DNA of 64,000 nt from Clostridium sp. Marseille-P3244 (GTDB taxonomy: Bacteria > Bacillota > Clostridia > Lachnospirales > Lachnospiraceae). The position numbers and the translations under genes were made by a program. The notes under the pieces are model-generated. The model saw only the letters and a list, made by a program, of their open reading frames with translations, did no database searches and was not told the origin of the DNA. Within the stretch, counting starts at the first letter, position 1, and each line of letters opens with the position of its first letter. Below are positions 40,477-48,287 of this stretch, piece by piece. Location of the stretch: the NCBI RefSeq assembly GCF_900120155.1, contig NZ_LT635549.1, forward strand, positions 1,582,688-1,646,687. Direction: 5' to 3'.

Positions 40477-41442
40477 ATGCCTTACGCAATCCTGCGTTTC
40501 CAGAAACGCAAGGCAGGCTCTGTGGCTGCCTGTGAACGCCACAATGAACGGAAGAAGGAGGCGTACAAGAGCAATCCCGATATTGATCTGGAACGCTCCA
40601 AGCACAACTATCATCTTGTGTCGCCGCCACGCTACACCTACAAAAAAGAGATCAACCGCATGGTGCAGGCGGCAGGCTGCAAGGTACGCAAGGACAGCGT
40701 GATGATGGTGGAAACCCTCATTACCGCCTCTCCCGAATTTATGAACAGCTTACCGCCAGAGGAACAGAAAGCCTACTTTGCTATGGCTTTGGACTTCATA
40801 GCGGAGCGTGTGGGAAAACAAAATATCCTCTCTGCTGTGGTGCATATGGACGAGAAAACACCCCATATGCACCTTTGCTTTGTGCCGATTACGCCAGAGG
40901 GAAAGCTGTCTGCCAAATACTTTTTAGGCAACCAGAAGTCATTATCCGAGTGGCAGACCGCCTACCATGAGCGCATGTCCGCACGGTGGAATGAGTTGGA
41001 ACGGGGGCAGTCCTCAATGATTACGGGGCGAAAGCATATCCCCACATGGCTCTTTAAGTTAGGCGGCAGGCTGGATAAACAGTATGAGGAAATCGTGGCG
41101 GCGCTGTCCGATATTAACGCCTTTAACGCAGGGAAGAAACGGGATAAGGCGATCTCCCTGCTTTCCGCATGGCTGCCGGAGGCAGAAAAGTTTTCACGGG
41201 AGATTGGAAAACAGAGCGCCTATATCGACAGCCTCAAAAAGAAAATCGGGCAGGAAACCGACTATGCGGGGCGGCTGCGTGACGAGAAATACGCAGAGGA
41301 ATTAAAGGTGCAGAAAGCCAACCAGAAGATATTTGAGTTGCAGCGCACTAATCAGCAGTTGGAACGCCTGCTGAGGAAAATCCCGCCCGAAGTGTTGGAA
41401 GAATTGCAGAAATCGAATAGAAACAGGTCAAGAGAAAGGTAG
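40477..41442 (+). CDS. MobV-family relaxase (Pre/Mob)
   Basis: 321 residues from ATG 40477 (AAAGGAGTTG upstream). The catalytic metal motif VVHMDEKTPHMHL (about residues 120-132) is the HxDExxPHxH of MobV. The N-terminal YAILRFQKRKAGSVAACERHNERKK carries the R and H/N residues used for strand attack. The C-terminal third is coiled coil. It nicks the oriT just upstream and mobilizes the element through a helper conjugation system, possibly that of the surrounding ICE. Confidence 0.95.
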   Translation: MPYAILRFQKRKAGSVAACERHNERKKEAYKSNPDIDLERSKHNYHLVSPPRYTYKKEINRMVQAAGCKVRKDSVMMVETLITASPEFMNSLPPEEQKAYFAMALDFIAERVGKQNILSAVVHMDEKTPHMHLCFVPITPEGKLSAKYFLGNQKSLSEWQTAYHERMSARWNELERGQSSMITGRKHIPTWLFKLGGRLDKQYEEIVAALSDINAFNAGKKRDKAISLLSAWLPEAEKFSREIGKQSAYIDSLKKKIGQETDYAGRLRDEKYAEELKVQKANQKIFELQRTNQQLERLLRKIPPEVLEELQKSNRNRSRER

Positions 41443-41450
41443 GAAAGCTA

Positions 41451-42305
41451 TTGAAAAAACAGGATTTTACAATGCTGAAGATTGAGGATTTACACCCGTT
41501 CCCCGATAACCCGTTCCGTCTGGTGGAGGACGACCTGCTGATGGAACTCTCTGAGAGTATCAAGGAGTTTGGTGTGGTAACGCCTATTATAACCCGCCCG
41601 AAAGAGGATGGGAACGGGTACGAAGTCATCGCAGGGCAGCGGCGTGTCCGTGCCTCACAGCTTGCAGGGATAGAGACAATCCCTGCTTTTGTTTTGCCCT
41701 TAGACCGTGACCGGGCGATTATTACCCTTGTGGACAGCAATATCCAGAGGGAAAATATCCTGCCAAGCGAGAGGGCTTTTGCCTACAAGATGAAGTTGGA
41801 GGCGATGAAAAGGCAGGGATACCGCACGGATTTAACTTCGTCCCAAGTTGGGACGAAGTTGCGGACGGACGAAACGGTGGCGCAGGGCTTTGGTATTGGA
41901 AAGACCACCGTACAGCGATATATCCGCCTGACCGAGTTAATCCCGCCGATTTTACAGATGGTGGACGAGGGGCAGATTGCCCTTACCCCTGCGGTGGAAC
42001 TGTCTTTTTTGAAGAAGGACGAGCAGGAAAACCTGCGGATCACGATGGAAAGTGAGGACGCTACTCCCTCTCTTTCGCAGACGCAGCGCATGAAAAAATT
42101 AAGCCAGATGGGGCGGCTTGATATGGATACCATCTTTGCGATTATGACTGAGGAAAAGGCAAACCAGAGGGAAACCGTGAAAATCGGTATGGACAAGCTG
42201 CGGAAATATTTCCCCAGAGGCACAACGCCAAAACAGATAGAGGACACCATTCTCCGACTTCTGGAGCGTGAATTACAGAGAAAACAAAACCGTGACAGCC
42301 GATAA
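41451..42305 (+). CDS. ParB/RepB-family protein of the nested element
   Basis: 284 residues (TTG 41451; ATG 41472 is an alternative). N-terminal ParB/Srx domain: IEDLHPFPDNPFRL, SIKEFGVVTPIITRP and GQRRVRASQLAG. Central HTH: ETVAQGFGIGKTTVQRYIRLTEL. C-terminal: FPRGTTPKQIEDTILRLLE. It is a homologue of the ICE ParB at 12605, sharing the closing motif. No ParA accompanies it here. It may act as a regulator or replication accessory. Confidence 0.9.
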   Translation: MKKQDFTMLKIEDLHPFPDNPFRLVEDDLLMELSESIKEFGVVTPIITRPKEDGNGYEVIAGQRRVRASQLAGIETIPAFVLPLDRDRAIITLVDSNIQRENILPSERAFAYKMKLEAMKRQGYRTDLTSSQVGTKLRTDETVAQGFGIGKTTVQRYIRLTELIPPILQMVDEGQIALTPAVELSFLKKDEQENLRITMESEDATPSLSQTQRMKKLSQMGRLDMDTIFAIMTEEKANQRETVKIGMDKLRKYFPRGTTPKQIEDTILRLLERELQRKQNRDSR

Positions 42306-42349
42306 TCTTCTTTTCTCGGCGGGTAACAGACAGAAAGGACAGGTCTTTG

Positions 42350-42574
42350 ATGAAAGAAATCCAGTATGAAATCGTAAGGGAAATCGCTGTCCTCTCCACG
42401 GGCGACAGCGGCTATACAAAGGAAATCAACCTGATTGCGTGGAACGGGAACGAGCCGAAGTACGACATCCGCAGCTTTTCCCCTGCCCGTGAGAAATGCG
42501 GCAAAGGCATTACGCTGACAAAGGCAGAGGCGGAGAAACTCCTTGCGGCTCTGAAAAAGGAACTGGAACAATGA
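42350..42574 (+). CDS. YdbC/PC4-like ssDNA-binding protein
   Basis: 74 residues from ATG 42350 (GAAAGGACAG upstream). KEINLIAWNGNEPKYDIRSFSPAREKCGKGITLTKAEAEKLLAALKK is the PC4/YdbC fold pattern (beta sheet W-N-G-x-x-P-K-Y-D-I-R and a C-terminal helix). It is a small ssDNA-binding dimer that in mobile elements may help replication or transfer of single strands. Confidence 0.85.
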   Translation: MKEIQYEIVREIAVLSTGDSGYTKEINLIAWNGNEPKYDIRSFSPAREKCGKGITLTKAEAEKLLAALKKELEQ

Positions 42575-42596
42575 GATTTTGAAGGGAGGTATGCCT

Positions 42597-42788
42597 ATGG
42601 CAAAGACAACGGTGCGCCCGAAAATCATCGTGCAGGCGGCTTACACGGGCGGCGCAGATATGCGGGAATTATTTATTTCCCTGCTTGTAAACGAGGTGCG
42701 GAGGGGAAAATCCTCTCCCCGCACCTTTGAGATAATCAAACTTCCGCAATACAATGAGGGCAGTACAGATACAAAGGAGGCGAGCTGA
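42597..42788 (+). CDS. Small protein upstream of the serine recombinase, unknown function
   Basis: 63 residues. ATG 42597 is chosen because GGGAGG lies 7 bases before it. It reads AKTTVRPKIIVQAAYTGGADMRELFISLLVNEVR. It ends one base before the recombinase start, so the two are coupled. It may be a directionality or accessory factor, but no motif shows this. Confidence 0.6.
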   Translation: MAKTTVRPKIIVQAAYTGGADMRELFISLLVNEVRRGKSSPRTFEIIKLPQYNEGSTDTKEAS

Positions 42789-44477
42789 ATGGCAATGTTA
42801 AGGGCGGCTCTGTACTGCCGCTTATCAAAGGACGATATGCTGCAGGGCGACAGCGAGAGTATCAAAACGCAGAAAGCCATGCTGACGCAGTACGCAAAGG
42901 AGCATGGCTTTCTGGTGGTGGAGATCTATGTGGACGATGGGTATAGCGGATTGAATTTCGACCGTCCGAGTTTTAACCGTATGCTTGATGACATCGAGGC
43001 GGGAAAGATTGATGTAGTCATTACGAAAGACTTATCCCGTCTGGGGCGTGACCATCTGAAGGTCGGACACTTCACGGAGATTTACTTCCCGATGAAGAAT
43101 GTGCGGTATATCGCAGTCAATGACGGTGTGGACACCGCCAACAAGAACAACGATATAGCGGCTCTGAAAAATGTGATGAACGAGTTTTACAGCCGGGATA
43201 ATTCCCGCAAAATCCGTTCCTCTATCCGTGCGAGGGCAAAGGCGGGGCTGTACCGTTCGTCCTTTAACCCTATCGGCTATCGCAAATCCCCCGATAACCA
43301 CAACAAACTGATCGTGGACGAGGAAACAGCGTGGATTGTGAAACGGATATTTGAACTTGCCAACGCAGGCATGGGAGCGCATAAAATCGCTACCGTATTT
43401 CGTGAGGAACAAGTACCCTGCCCGTCATGGTGGCTGCACAGCCGGGGCGAAAAGGACTACTCCAAGCGGTTTGAAAATCCAGAGAACAAGTATGAATGGT
43501 CGCACACCGTCATACGCAATATCATTTCCAATCCCCTCTATCTGGGGCATTGCGTGATGTGCAAGACCGAGAGTATCTTCAAGGTCAACGCCTCAAAGAA
43601 AGTACCGCAGGAGGACTGGATTACCGTAGAAAACACCCATGAGCCGCTTGTGACGCAGGAGGTGTTTGACGGGGCAAACGAGAAGATTTTGAGCCGCAGG
43701 CGGGATACCACCGATAACTTTGTCTCTCCCTTTGCGGGGCTTGTGAAGTGCGGCACTTGCGGAAAGGCGTTAGGCTTGCGCTACTGGACGGGGAAAAGGC
43801 ATAGGATTTATGTGTGTACCACTTACGCCCACGACACTAAAGCCTGCACAGACCACCGTATTTTCTATGAGGATTTATACAAGGCGGTGCTTGCGGATAT
43901 TCAGTACCACGCCCGCCTTGCCTATGAGGACAGGGAGAAAGCGGTGGCTCTGGCAGTGAAGATGAACGCCAGAGCAGACGGGAGCAAGGGGAAAAACAAT
44001 GCCGACAGACTGAAAGCGGCAAAGAAACGGTATGAGGAAGTGACGAGACTGTTTGACCGTCTGTATGAGGACAGTGTATCGGGGCGTATCTCCCATGACA
44101 ATTTTAACCGTCTGATGGATAAGTATCAGACCGAGCAGGAGCAGCTTTTAGGGCAGATACAGGCTTTAGAAACCGCCATGCAGGAGGTTAAGGACAATCA
44201 GCAGAACGCTGTCAGGTGGGCGGAACTGATGGCACAGTATGTGGGGATACAGGAGTTGACTGCTGAAAATCTTAATCTTCTTGTGGAGAGGATTGAGGTC
44301 TATGACCGCACGGAAACCAATGCCGGGGCAGAACAGATGATTAAAATCTGTTACCGCTTCGGCGGCTACATAGGGGAACGGGTATTTTCCGCAAAGGTGC
44401 TGAAACACCCTTGCAGGAAAAAAGCCTGCCCTCTCAAAGAAAGGAAAGGCTATGGGAAAATATCACTTGTATCTTAG
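42789..44477 (+). CDS. Large serine recombinase (TnpX-like)
   Basis: 562 residues from ATG 42789 (AAAGGAGGCG upstream). N-terminal resolvase domain with nucleophile Ser13 in LYCRLSKDD, then VVITKDLSRLGRDHLKVG. The recombinase domain has NPIGYRKSPDNHNKLIVDEE. A zinc ribbon (CGTCGKALGLRYW) and a long coiled coil follow. It cuts and rejoins short att cores by a 2-base staggered break, which fits the GTGAA junctions. It is the probable mover of this nested element and an unlikely integrase for the surrounding ICE, whose scar is a tyrosine recombinase. Confidence 0.95.
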   Translation: MAMLRAALYCRLSKDDMLQGDSESIKTQKAMLTQYAKEHGFLVVEIYVDDGYSGLNFDRPSFNRMLDDIEAGKIDVVITKDLSRLGRDHLKVGHFTEIYFPMKNVRYIAVNDGVDTANKNNDIAALKNVMNEFYSRDNSRKIRSSIRARAKAGLYRSSFNPIGYRKSPDNHNKLIVDEETAWIVKRIFELANAGMGAHKIATVFREEQVPCPSWWLHSRGEKDYSKRFENPENKYEWSHTVIRNIISNPLYLGHCVMCKTESIFKVNASKKVPQEDWITVENTHEPLVTQEVFDGANEKILSRRRDTTDNFVSPFAGLVKCGTCGKALGLRYWTGKRHRIYVCTTYAHDTKACTDHRIFYEDLYKAVLADIQYHARLAYEDREKAVALAVKMNARADGSKGKNNADRLKAAKKRYEEVTRLFDRLYEDSVSGRISHDNFNRLMDKYQTEQEQLLGQIQALETAMQEVKDNQQNAVRWAELMAQYVGIQELTAENLNLLVERIEVYDRTETNAGAEQMIKICYRFGGYIGERVFSAKVLKHPCRKKACPLKERKGYGKISLVS

Positions 44478-44619
44478 CGAGGAAGAAAGGCAGCTTGTTC
44501 TCCACGCTCTGATCGACTTCCGCAACAAGCTGATTGCGGCGGGCAGATATACGGACTGCGTGGACGAGCTGCTGATAAAGGTCATGTACGCAAAGACGAA
44601 AAAGATAAAAATACGGTAA
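44452..44619 (+). CDS. 55-residue protein between recombinase and TnpV
   Basis: ATG 44452 overlaps the end of the recombinase and follows AAGGAAAGG. MGKYHLYLSEEERQLVLHAL then IDFRNKLIAAGRYTDCVDELLIKVMYAK: a compact helical protein. Such proteins recur at this place in Tn4451-like elements. Function unknown. Confidence 0.7.
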   Translation: MGKYHLYLSEEERQLVLHALIDFRNKLIAAGRYTDCVDELLIKVMYAKTKKIKIR

Positions 44620-44633
44620 TGGAGGAAATGACA

Positions 44634-45023
44634 ATGGCAAAATCAATCTTTGAACAGTTGGGCGGCACTTATGAACAGCAGGGAGATTATCTTCTCCCCT
44701 GCCTCACAGTACCAGACGAAAAAGAACAGTCCATAGGCGTATGGGGGCAGCGGCACTTGCGGTATCTGAAAGAATACCGCAGAGCCACCTACATAACCCT
44801 GCTCACAAGCGGCAGGCTGAACGCTTACCTTGCCGACATCGACAGGCAGGCACAGGAGCGCATGGAAAGGCTCACGGAGCAGATGAAACGGGCTCAGGGT
44901 ATCACGGAACAGCTAAAGGCGGAAAATGCCTTAGAATGGGTACAGAGAATGAATAACATACGGGCGTGTGCAAGGGAGATTGTGGAGAGGGAGAGGATTT
45001 CTACATCAGTAAAAAAAATATAA
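44634..45023 (+). CDS. tnpV: TnpV-family protein
   Basis: 129 residues. ATG 44634 is chosen because GGAGG is 8 bases before it; an ATG at 44619 overlaps the previous stop. FEQLGGTYEQQGDYLLPCLTVPDE, RHLRYLKEYRRATYITLLTSGRLNAYLADIDRQAQERM and MNNIRACAREIVERE are the family pattern. The last 47 coding bases (44948-44994) are repeated at 46661-46707, so the following flavin cassette is bordered by tnpV 3' ends. The role of TnpV is not established. Confidence 0.88.
   Translation: MAKSIFEQLGGTYEQQGDYLLPCLTVPDEKEQSIGVWGQRHLRYLKEYRRATYITLLTSGRLNAYLADIDRQAQERMERLTEQMKRAQGITEQLKAENALEWVQRMNNIRACAREIVERERISTSVKKI
44948..44994 (+). repeat. tnpV 3'-end repeat, copy 1
   Basis: 47 bases with four mismatches to 46661-46707. 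With the second copy it flanks the FMN-riboswitch, RibU and flavokinase genes as a direct repeat. Confidence 0.85.
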
Positions 45024-45056
45024 CTTCCGAAAAGTTTCCGAAATCTTTTTAAACCG

Positions 45057-45085
45057 TTGTTGCTCAAAAGTGCAAATGATATAAT
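45057..45085 (+). promoter_or_regulatory. Promoter of the FMN-riboswitch transcript
   Basis: TTGTTG (45057-45062), 17-base spacer, TATAAT (45080-45085), about 25 bases before the riboswitch. Confidence 0.7.
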
Positions 45086-45107
45086 TAAACGGAACAACAA
45101 AATAGAT

Positions 45108-45217
45108 GTGTCTTCAGGGCAGGGTGAAATTCCCGATTGGCGGTAAAGTCCGCAAGCGTTTTTCGCATGATTTGGTGTAACTCCAAAACCAACAGTATAG
45201 TCTGGATGAAAGAAGAT
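45108..45217 (+). ncRNA. FMN riboswitch (RFN element)
   Basis: Conserved blocks are present in order: GGGCAGGGTGAAATTCCC, GGCGGTAAAG-CCGC, CCAACAGTATAGTC, and TGGATGAAAGAAGATA. The closing stem P1 is TGTCTTC with GAAGATA. It binds FMN and, with the terminator at 45261, switches off riboflavin uptake when FMN is plentiful. It controls ribU directly downstream and probably the flavokinase gene. Confidence 0.95.
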
Positions 45218-45260
45218 AAAATATATTTCTCACAGTTTTTTCTGTGGTTTACCAAACACT

Positions 45261-45299
45261 TAACACCTGAAAGGCATTTCCTTTTGGGTGTTATTTTTA
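45261..45299 (+). terminator. Riboswitch expression-platform terminator
   Basis: TAACACCTGAAAGG pairs (with wobbles) with CCTTTTGGGTGTTA and is followed by TTTTTAT. It lies between the aptamer and the ribU ribosome site, as in transcription-attenuating RFN elements. Confidence 0.85.
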
Positions 45300-45320
45300 T
45301 AATTGCGGAGGAAATTGAAC

Positions 45321-45965
45321 ATGAATAGTAAAACAAAAAAACTTACAACAGTTGCTATGCTTTGCGCTATTACTTACGTTGTAATGGCTGTTGGAAGAAT
45401 ACCGATTGTGTTATTCCTAAAGTATGATCCGTCAGATGTTATTGTTACATTAGGTGGGTTTATTTGGGGACCGATGACTTCTTGCATTGTATCAGTTGTT
45501 GTGGCAGTAATCGAAATGATTACGGTAAGCGAAACAGGAATTTTGGGATGTATTATGAATATCGTGCAGACGCTTTCGTTTGCGTGTACTGCTGCTGTAA
45601 TTTATAAGAAAAAACACACATTGTCCGGCGCAGTTATCGGTTTGGTTTCAGGGTGGATAATAAGCGTATTTGTCATGTTACTATGGAATTATCTTGTAAC
45701 ACCCCTCTATATGGGGTATTCAAGAGAGGTTGTAGCAGAAATGCTACTCCCGGTTTTTCTTCCATTCAATTTGCTAAAAGGTGGATTAAATGCTTCTATT
45801 ACCTTTTTACTCTATAAACCTGTAATCACTGCGTTAAGAAAGAGTGGCTATGTTTCCAGCGTAGAAAATGTGACAAGGCGCAAGCATATAGGACTTATAT
45901 TACTCGCTTTTTTGATTATTATTACCTGTGTGCTTTTTATCCTGTCGATGAATGAAATTATATGA
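45321..45965 (+). CDS. ribU: RibU, riboflavin ECF-transporter S component
   Basis: 214 residues from ATG 45321 (GCGGAGGAAA upstream). About five to six membrane helices. The family pattern is KKLTTVAMLCAITYVVMAVGRIPIVLFLKYDPSDVIVTLGGFIWGP and the later LLPVFLPFNLLKGGLNASITFLLYKPV. It binds riboflavin and works with the host's shared EcfAAT module. It is under the FMN riboswitch and followed after 9 bases by the flavokinase fusion. Confidence 0.93.
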   Translation: MNSKTKKLTTVAMLCAITYVVMAVGRIPIVLFLKYDPSDVIVTLGGFIWGPMTSCIVSVVVAVIEMITVSETGILGCIMNIVQTLSFACTAAVIYKKKHTLSGAVIGLVSGWIISVFVMLLWNYLVTPLYMGYSREVVAEMLLPVFLPFNLLKGGLNASITFLLYKPVITALRKSGYVSSVENVTRRKHIGLILLAFLIIITCVLFILSMNEII

Positions 45966-45974
45966 GGGCTGATA

Positions 45975-46721
45975 ATGGATACAAGTGATAAAGAGAAAGT
46001 TATTTACAAAACAATAACAGAAACTGTCATACATGGGCGAGGAATTGGGAAACACGTAGGGACGCCTACTGCAAACCTAAAAGTTGAAAAGCAGATTGAT
46101 TTGTCAGAGACAGGTGTATACTTTTCAACAATTTTATTATGTAACCAATTTTTTTATGGTGTAACCCATATAGGCACACGTCCTACTCTTGACAATGATA
46201 AGGAAATCTCTATAGAAACTCATATCTTAAATTTTGATAAGGACATATACGGATGTACGATTACGATAGCCTTGTATAAAAGGATTAGAGAAATTCAAAA
46301 GTTTGATAATCTCTCTTTACTGTTGAAACAAATTCGGAAAGATTGTGTCGCCGCACAGAAATATTGGAGAATAAAAAATCAAACAGCTATATTAGTTATG
46401 GATAAAGAAACACATTGCGCCATGATAAATAGTCAAAACATATACTTATCAAGCAAAGAATTTGATGTTTTATATATGCTTTATTCTAATCCGATGTCTT
46501 CTTTCACAAAAGAACAAATTTATAAAGCTGTGTGGAATGAGTTACCCGTGGGAGGAAACCATGCTGTAGAAAATACAATATACCAAATAAGAAAAAATGT
46601 AAGTGTATTGTTCAAAATCAGGATTTTATTAAGACTATTGTGGGTTACGGATATAGATTCAATGAATAACATACGAGCGTGTGCAAAGGAAATTATGGAG
46701 AGGGAGATTATCTTTGCATAG
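45975..46721 (+). CDS. Riboflavin kinase fused to a winged-helix domain (C-terminus frameshifted)
   Basis: 248 residues as read. Residues ~10-125 are a flavokinase domain (RibF C-terminal type): GRGIGKHVGTPTANL, FYGVTHIGTRPTLDN and ETHILNFDKDIYG, but there is no FAD-synthetase domain. Residues ~145-210 are an OmpR/PhoB-type winged helix: LSSKEFDVLYMLYSNPMSSFTKEQIYKAVWN, VENTIYQIRKN. After this the frame is wrong: the -1 frame continues QDFIKTIVGYGYRFNE and stops at 46667-46669, the proper end of such domains. One A lost from the A6 run at 46592-46597 would explain it. The current tail reads instead through the tnpV 3' repeat. It likely makes FMN; the DNA-binding part suggests a flavin-linked regulator. 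Confidence 0.8.
   Translation: MDTSDKEKVIYKTITETVIHGRGIGKHVGTPTANLKVEKQIDLSETGVYFSTILLCNQFFYGVTHIGTRPTLDNDKEISIETHILNFDKDIYGCTITIALYKRIREIQKFDNLSLLLKQIRKDCVAAQKYWRIKNQTAILVMDKETHCAMINSQNIYLSSKEFDVLYMLYSNPMSSFTKEQIYKAVWNELPVGGNHAVENTIYQIRKNVSVLFKIRILLRLLWVTDIDSMNNIRACAKEIMEREIIFA
46661..46707 (+). repeat. tnpV 3'-end repeat, copy 2
   Basis: Second copy of 44948-44994 (four mismatches), here read in the tnpV frame as MNNIRACAKEIMERE at the end of the flavokinase fusion. It probably marks where the cassette joined another tnpV end. Confidence 0.85.
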
Positions 46722-46759
46722 GCGTACTAAAAAAATCTTATCGTCCCCAAATATGTCTA

Positions 46760-46810
46760 TTGACAAAATGACACACGTGTCATAAAATAGATAAATGACA
46801 CGTGTGTCAT
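46760..46810 (+). promoter_or_regulatory. TetR-gene promoter with two palindromic operators
   Basis: TTGACA (46760-46765), 17-base spacer, TAAAAT (46783-46788). Two 16-base palindromes, ATGACACACGTGTCAT (46768-46783) and ATGACACGTGTGTCAT (46795-46810), cover the spacer and the start region. This is the arrangement for autorepression by the TetR protein encoded 20 bases downstream. Confidence 0.85.
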
Positions 46811-46829
46811 TTTCTGGAGGTGTTAATAT

Positions 46830-47420
46830 ATGGCGGACAAGTCGTTAAAAAAACGTAATTTAATTTTAGACTGTGCAGAGAAGGTGTTTAGTCAAAAAGG
46901 ATTTTCGGTAGTTACTATGAAAGATATTATAGAAGCCTGCAATATTAGTCGTGGAGGGATATATCTTTATTTTAGTTCCACTGACGAAATATTTATGGAG
47001 GTAATTAAATCACATCATCAAACTTATCTAAAAAAAACACAACACAATATTGATGAAGTCAAGGATTTCCAAGTAATTGTCGAAACATATTTTGAAAATT
47101 TAAAACAGGAAATGCTAAATATAAAAGGTAGTTTAAAATTAGCTATGGTTGAGTTTTTTATAACGCATAAAACAGATACAGAAAGCGAATTTTTTATAAG
47201 TGCAATGAACGGATTAAAAGCGCCTATATCTGAGATATTGTTATTAGGGAAAAAGCAAGGAAAAATTTCTTATGATAATTTATCAGATGCGGCAGATTTG
47301 GTTTTTTATTGGCAAATAGGTCTTGAGGAAATTATGCTTTCTACAAATGTACCAATGGAAAGCTTATATTCACAAATCGACTTAATGAAGAACATGATTT
47401 TATCAGGACATTTAGATTAG
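46830..47420 (+). CDS. TetR-family transcriptional regulator
   Basis: 196 residues from ATG 46830 (GGAGGTGTT upstream). N-terminal HTH: RNLILDCAEKVFSQKGFSVVTMKDIIEACNISRGGIYLYFSSTDEIF, a textbook TetR domain. The C-terminal ligand domain is helical. It probably represses itself and the nitroreductase gene 11 bases downstream through the twin palindromes. The inducer is unknown; an electrophile or nitro compound would be reasonable. Confidence 0.92.
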   Translation: MADKSLKKRNLILDCAEKVFSQKGFSVVTMKDIIEACNISRGGIYLYFSSTDEIFMEVIKSHHQTYLKKTQHNIDEVKDFQVIVETYFENLKQEMLNIKGSLKLAMVEFFITHKTDTESEFFISAMNGLKAPISEILLLGKKQGKISYDNLSDAADLVFYWQIGLEEIMLSTNVPMESLYSQIDLMKNMILSGHLD

Positions 47421-47431
47421 GAGTTATTTCG

Positions 47432-48019
47432 ATGAAAGAAATATTAGAACGTAGAAGTATACGGAAATATGAAAACAAAGCTCTCTCTTTAGATTTACTA
47501 AAGAAAATCATTGGTGCAGCGCTAAAAGCGCCATCAGCAAAAAATAGACAACCGTGGAAATTCATTGTTTTGGTTTCTGAGGAAAAAGATAAATTTGTGC
47601 AAGTAATGCGTCAAGGAATAGAAAGAGAGCGTGTTACCAAAGTTCTTCTTCCCAACAGTAGTAATTATATTTCAGCGGCAAAGCATACTGCTACAATTAT
47701 AGAGCAGGCTCCCGTATTGATTGTAGTATGTAATCCGTCAGGACATTCGTTATATGAAGATTTAACACCAGAAGAAAAAATTTATGAACGTGCTGATATG
47801 CAATCTATTGGTGCAGCAATTCAAAATATGTTGTTAGAAGCGACATCATTAGGCATTGGAACATTATGGATTTGTGATACTTATTTTGCGTATGACGACT
47901 TAAAAGATTATTTCTGTGATAAAGGAGAAATAATTGCCGCAGTAGCGTTGGGATATCCTGCGGAACATCCTTCTGAACGCCCAAGAAAGGATTTTGATGA
48001 AGTAGTAGAGTTCCAATAA
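47432..48019 (+). CDS. FMN-dependent nitroreductase-family protein
   Basis: 195 residues from ATG 47432 (TTAGGAGTTATT upstream). MKEILERRSIRKYENKALS, LLKKIIGAALKAPSAKNRQPWKFIVL and the later GIGTLWICDTY, AAVALGYPAEHP are the family signature: FMN phosphate binding by RRSIR and the PSAxNRQPW loop. It reduces nitro or quinone substrates with NAD(P)H. It is in one operon with TetR and next to riboflavin uptake and FMN synthesis, which would supply its cofactor. Confidence 0.93.
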   Translation: MKEILERRSIRKYENKALSLDLLKKIIGAALKAPSAKNRQPWKFIVLVSEEKDKFVQVMRQGIERERVTKVLLPNSSNYISAAKHTATIIEQAPVLIVVCNPSGHSLYEDLTPEEKIYERADMQSIGAAIQNMLLEATSLGIGTLWICDTYFAYDDLKDYFCDKGEIIAAVALGYPAEHPSERPRKDFDEVVEFQ

Positions 48020-48032
48020 GTCTTTATACGGG

Positions 48033-48233
48033 ATGGATGTGTTCGATAGAAAGCAGGCGATGAAAGTAGAGAAATGGTTATTATGTCCTTTTTGCAATAA
48101 TAAGACACGAATAAAACTACGGACAGATACAGAATTAAAAAACTTTCCTTTGTTTTGCCCAAAATGCAAACGGGAAACTTTAATCAATGCGAAAGAATTA
48201 CATATAACTGTCATCAAAGAGCCAGACGCATAG
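48033..48233 (+). CDS. Cysteine-rich KTR-type protein
   Basis: 66 residues as read (an in-frame ATG at 48060 is an alternative start). Two zinc-knuckle-like pairs, CPFCNNKTRIKLRTDT and FCPKCKRETLI, match the small KTR proteins found in many Clostridia conjugative elements. Probably a zinc-ribbon protein; function unknown. A strong terminator follows. Confidence 0.8.
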   Translation: MDVFDRKQAMKVEKWLLCPFCNNKTRIKLRTDTELKNFPLFCPKCKRETLINAKELHITVIKEPDA

Positions 48234-48237
48234 ACGC

Positions 48238-48287
48238 AGAGCCGATGAACTTGTGAGTTACCTCACGGATCATCGGCTCTTTTTTTC
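48238..48287 (+). terminator. Terminator after the KTR gene
   Basis: AGAGCCGATG (48238-48247) and CATCGGCTCT (48271-48280), followed by TTTTTTT. Confidence 0.92.

Noticed and set aside
42789..44477. Serine recombinase as the integrase of the large ICE
   Set aside because: It lies inside the nested element whose ends define a different target, and the ICE family's own scar (9417-9620) is from a tyrosine recombinase.
45085..45336. Minus-strand ORF over the FMN riboswitch
   Set aside because: The riboswitch blocks and expression-platform terminator explain this sequence.
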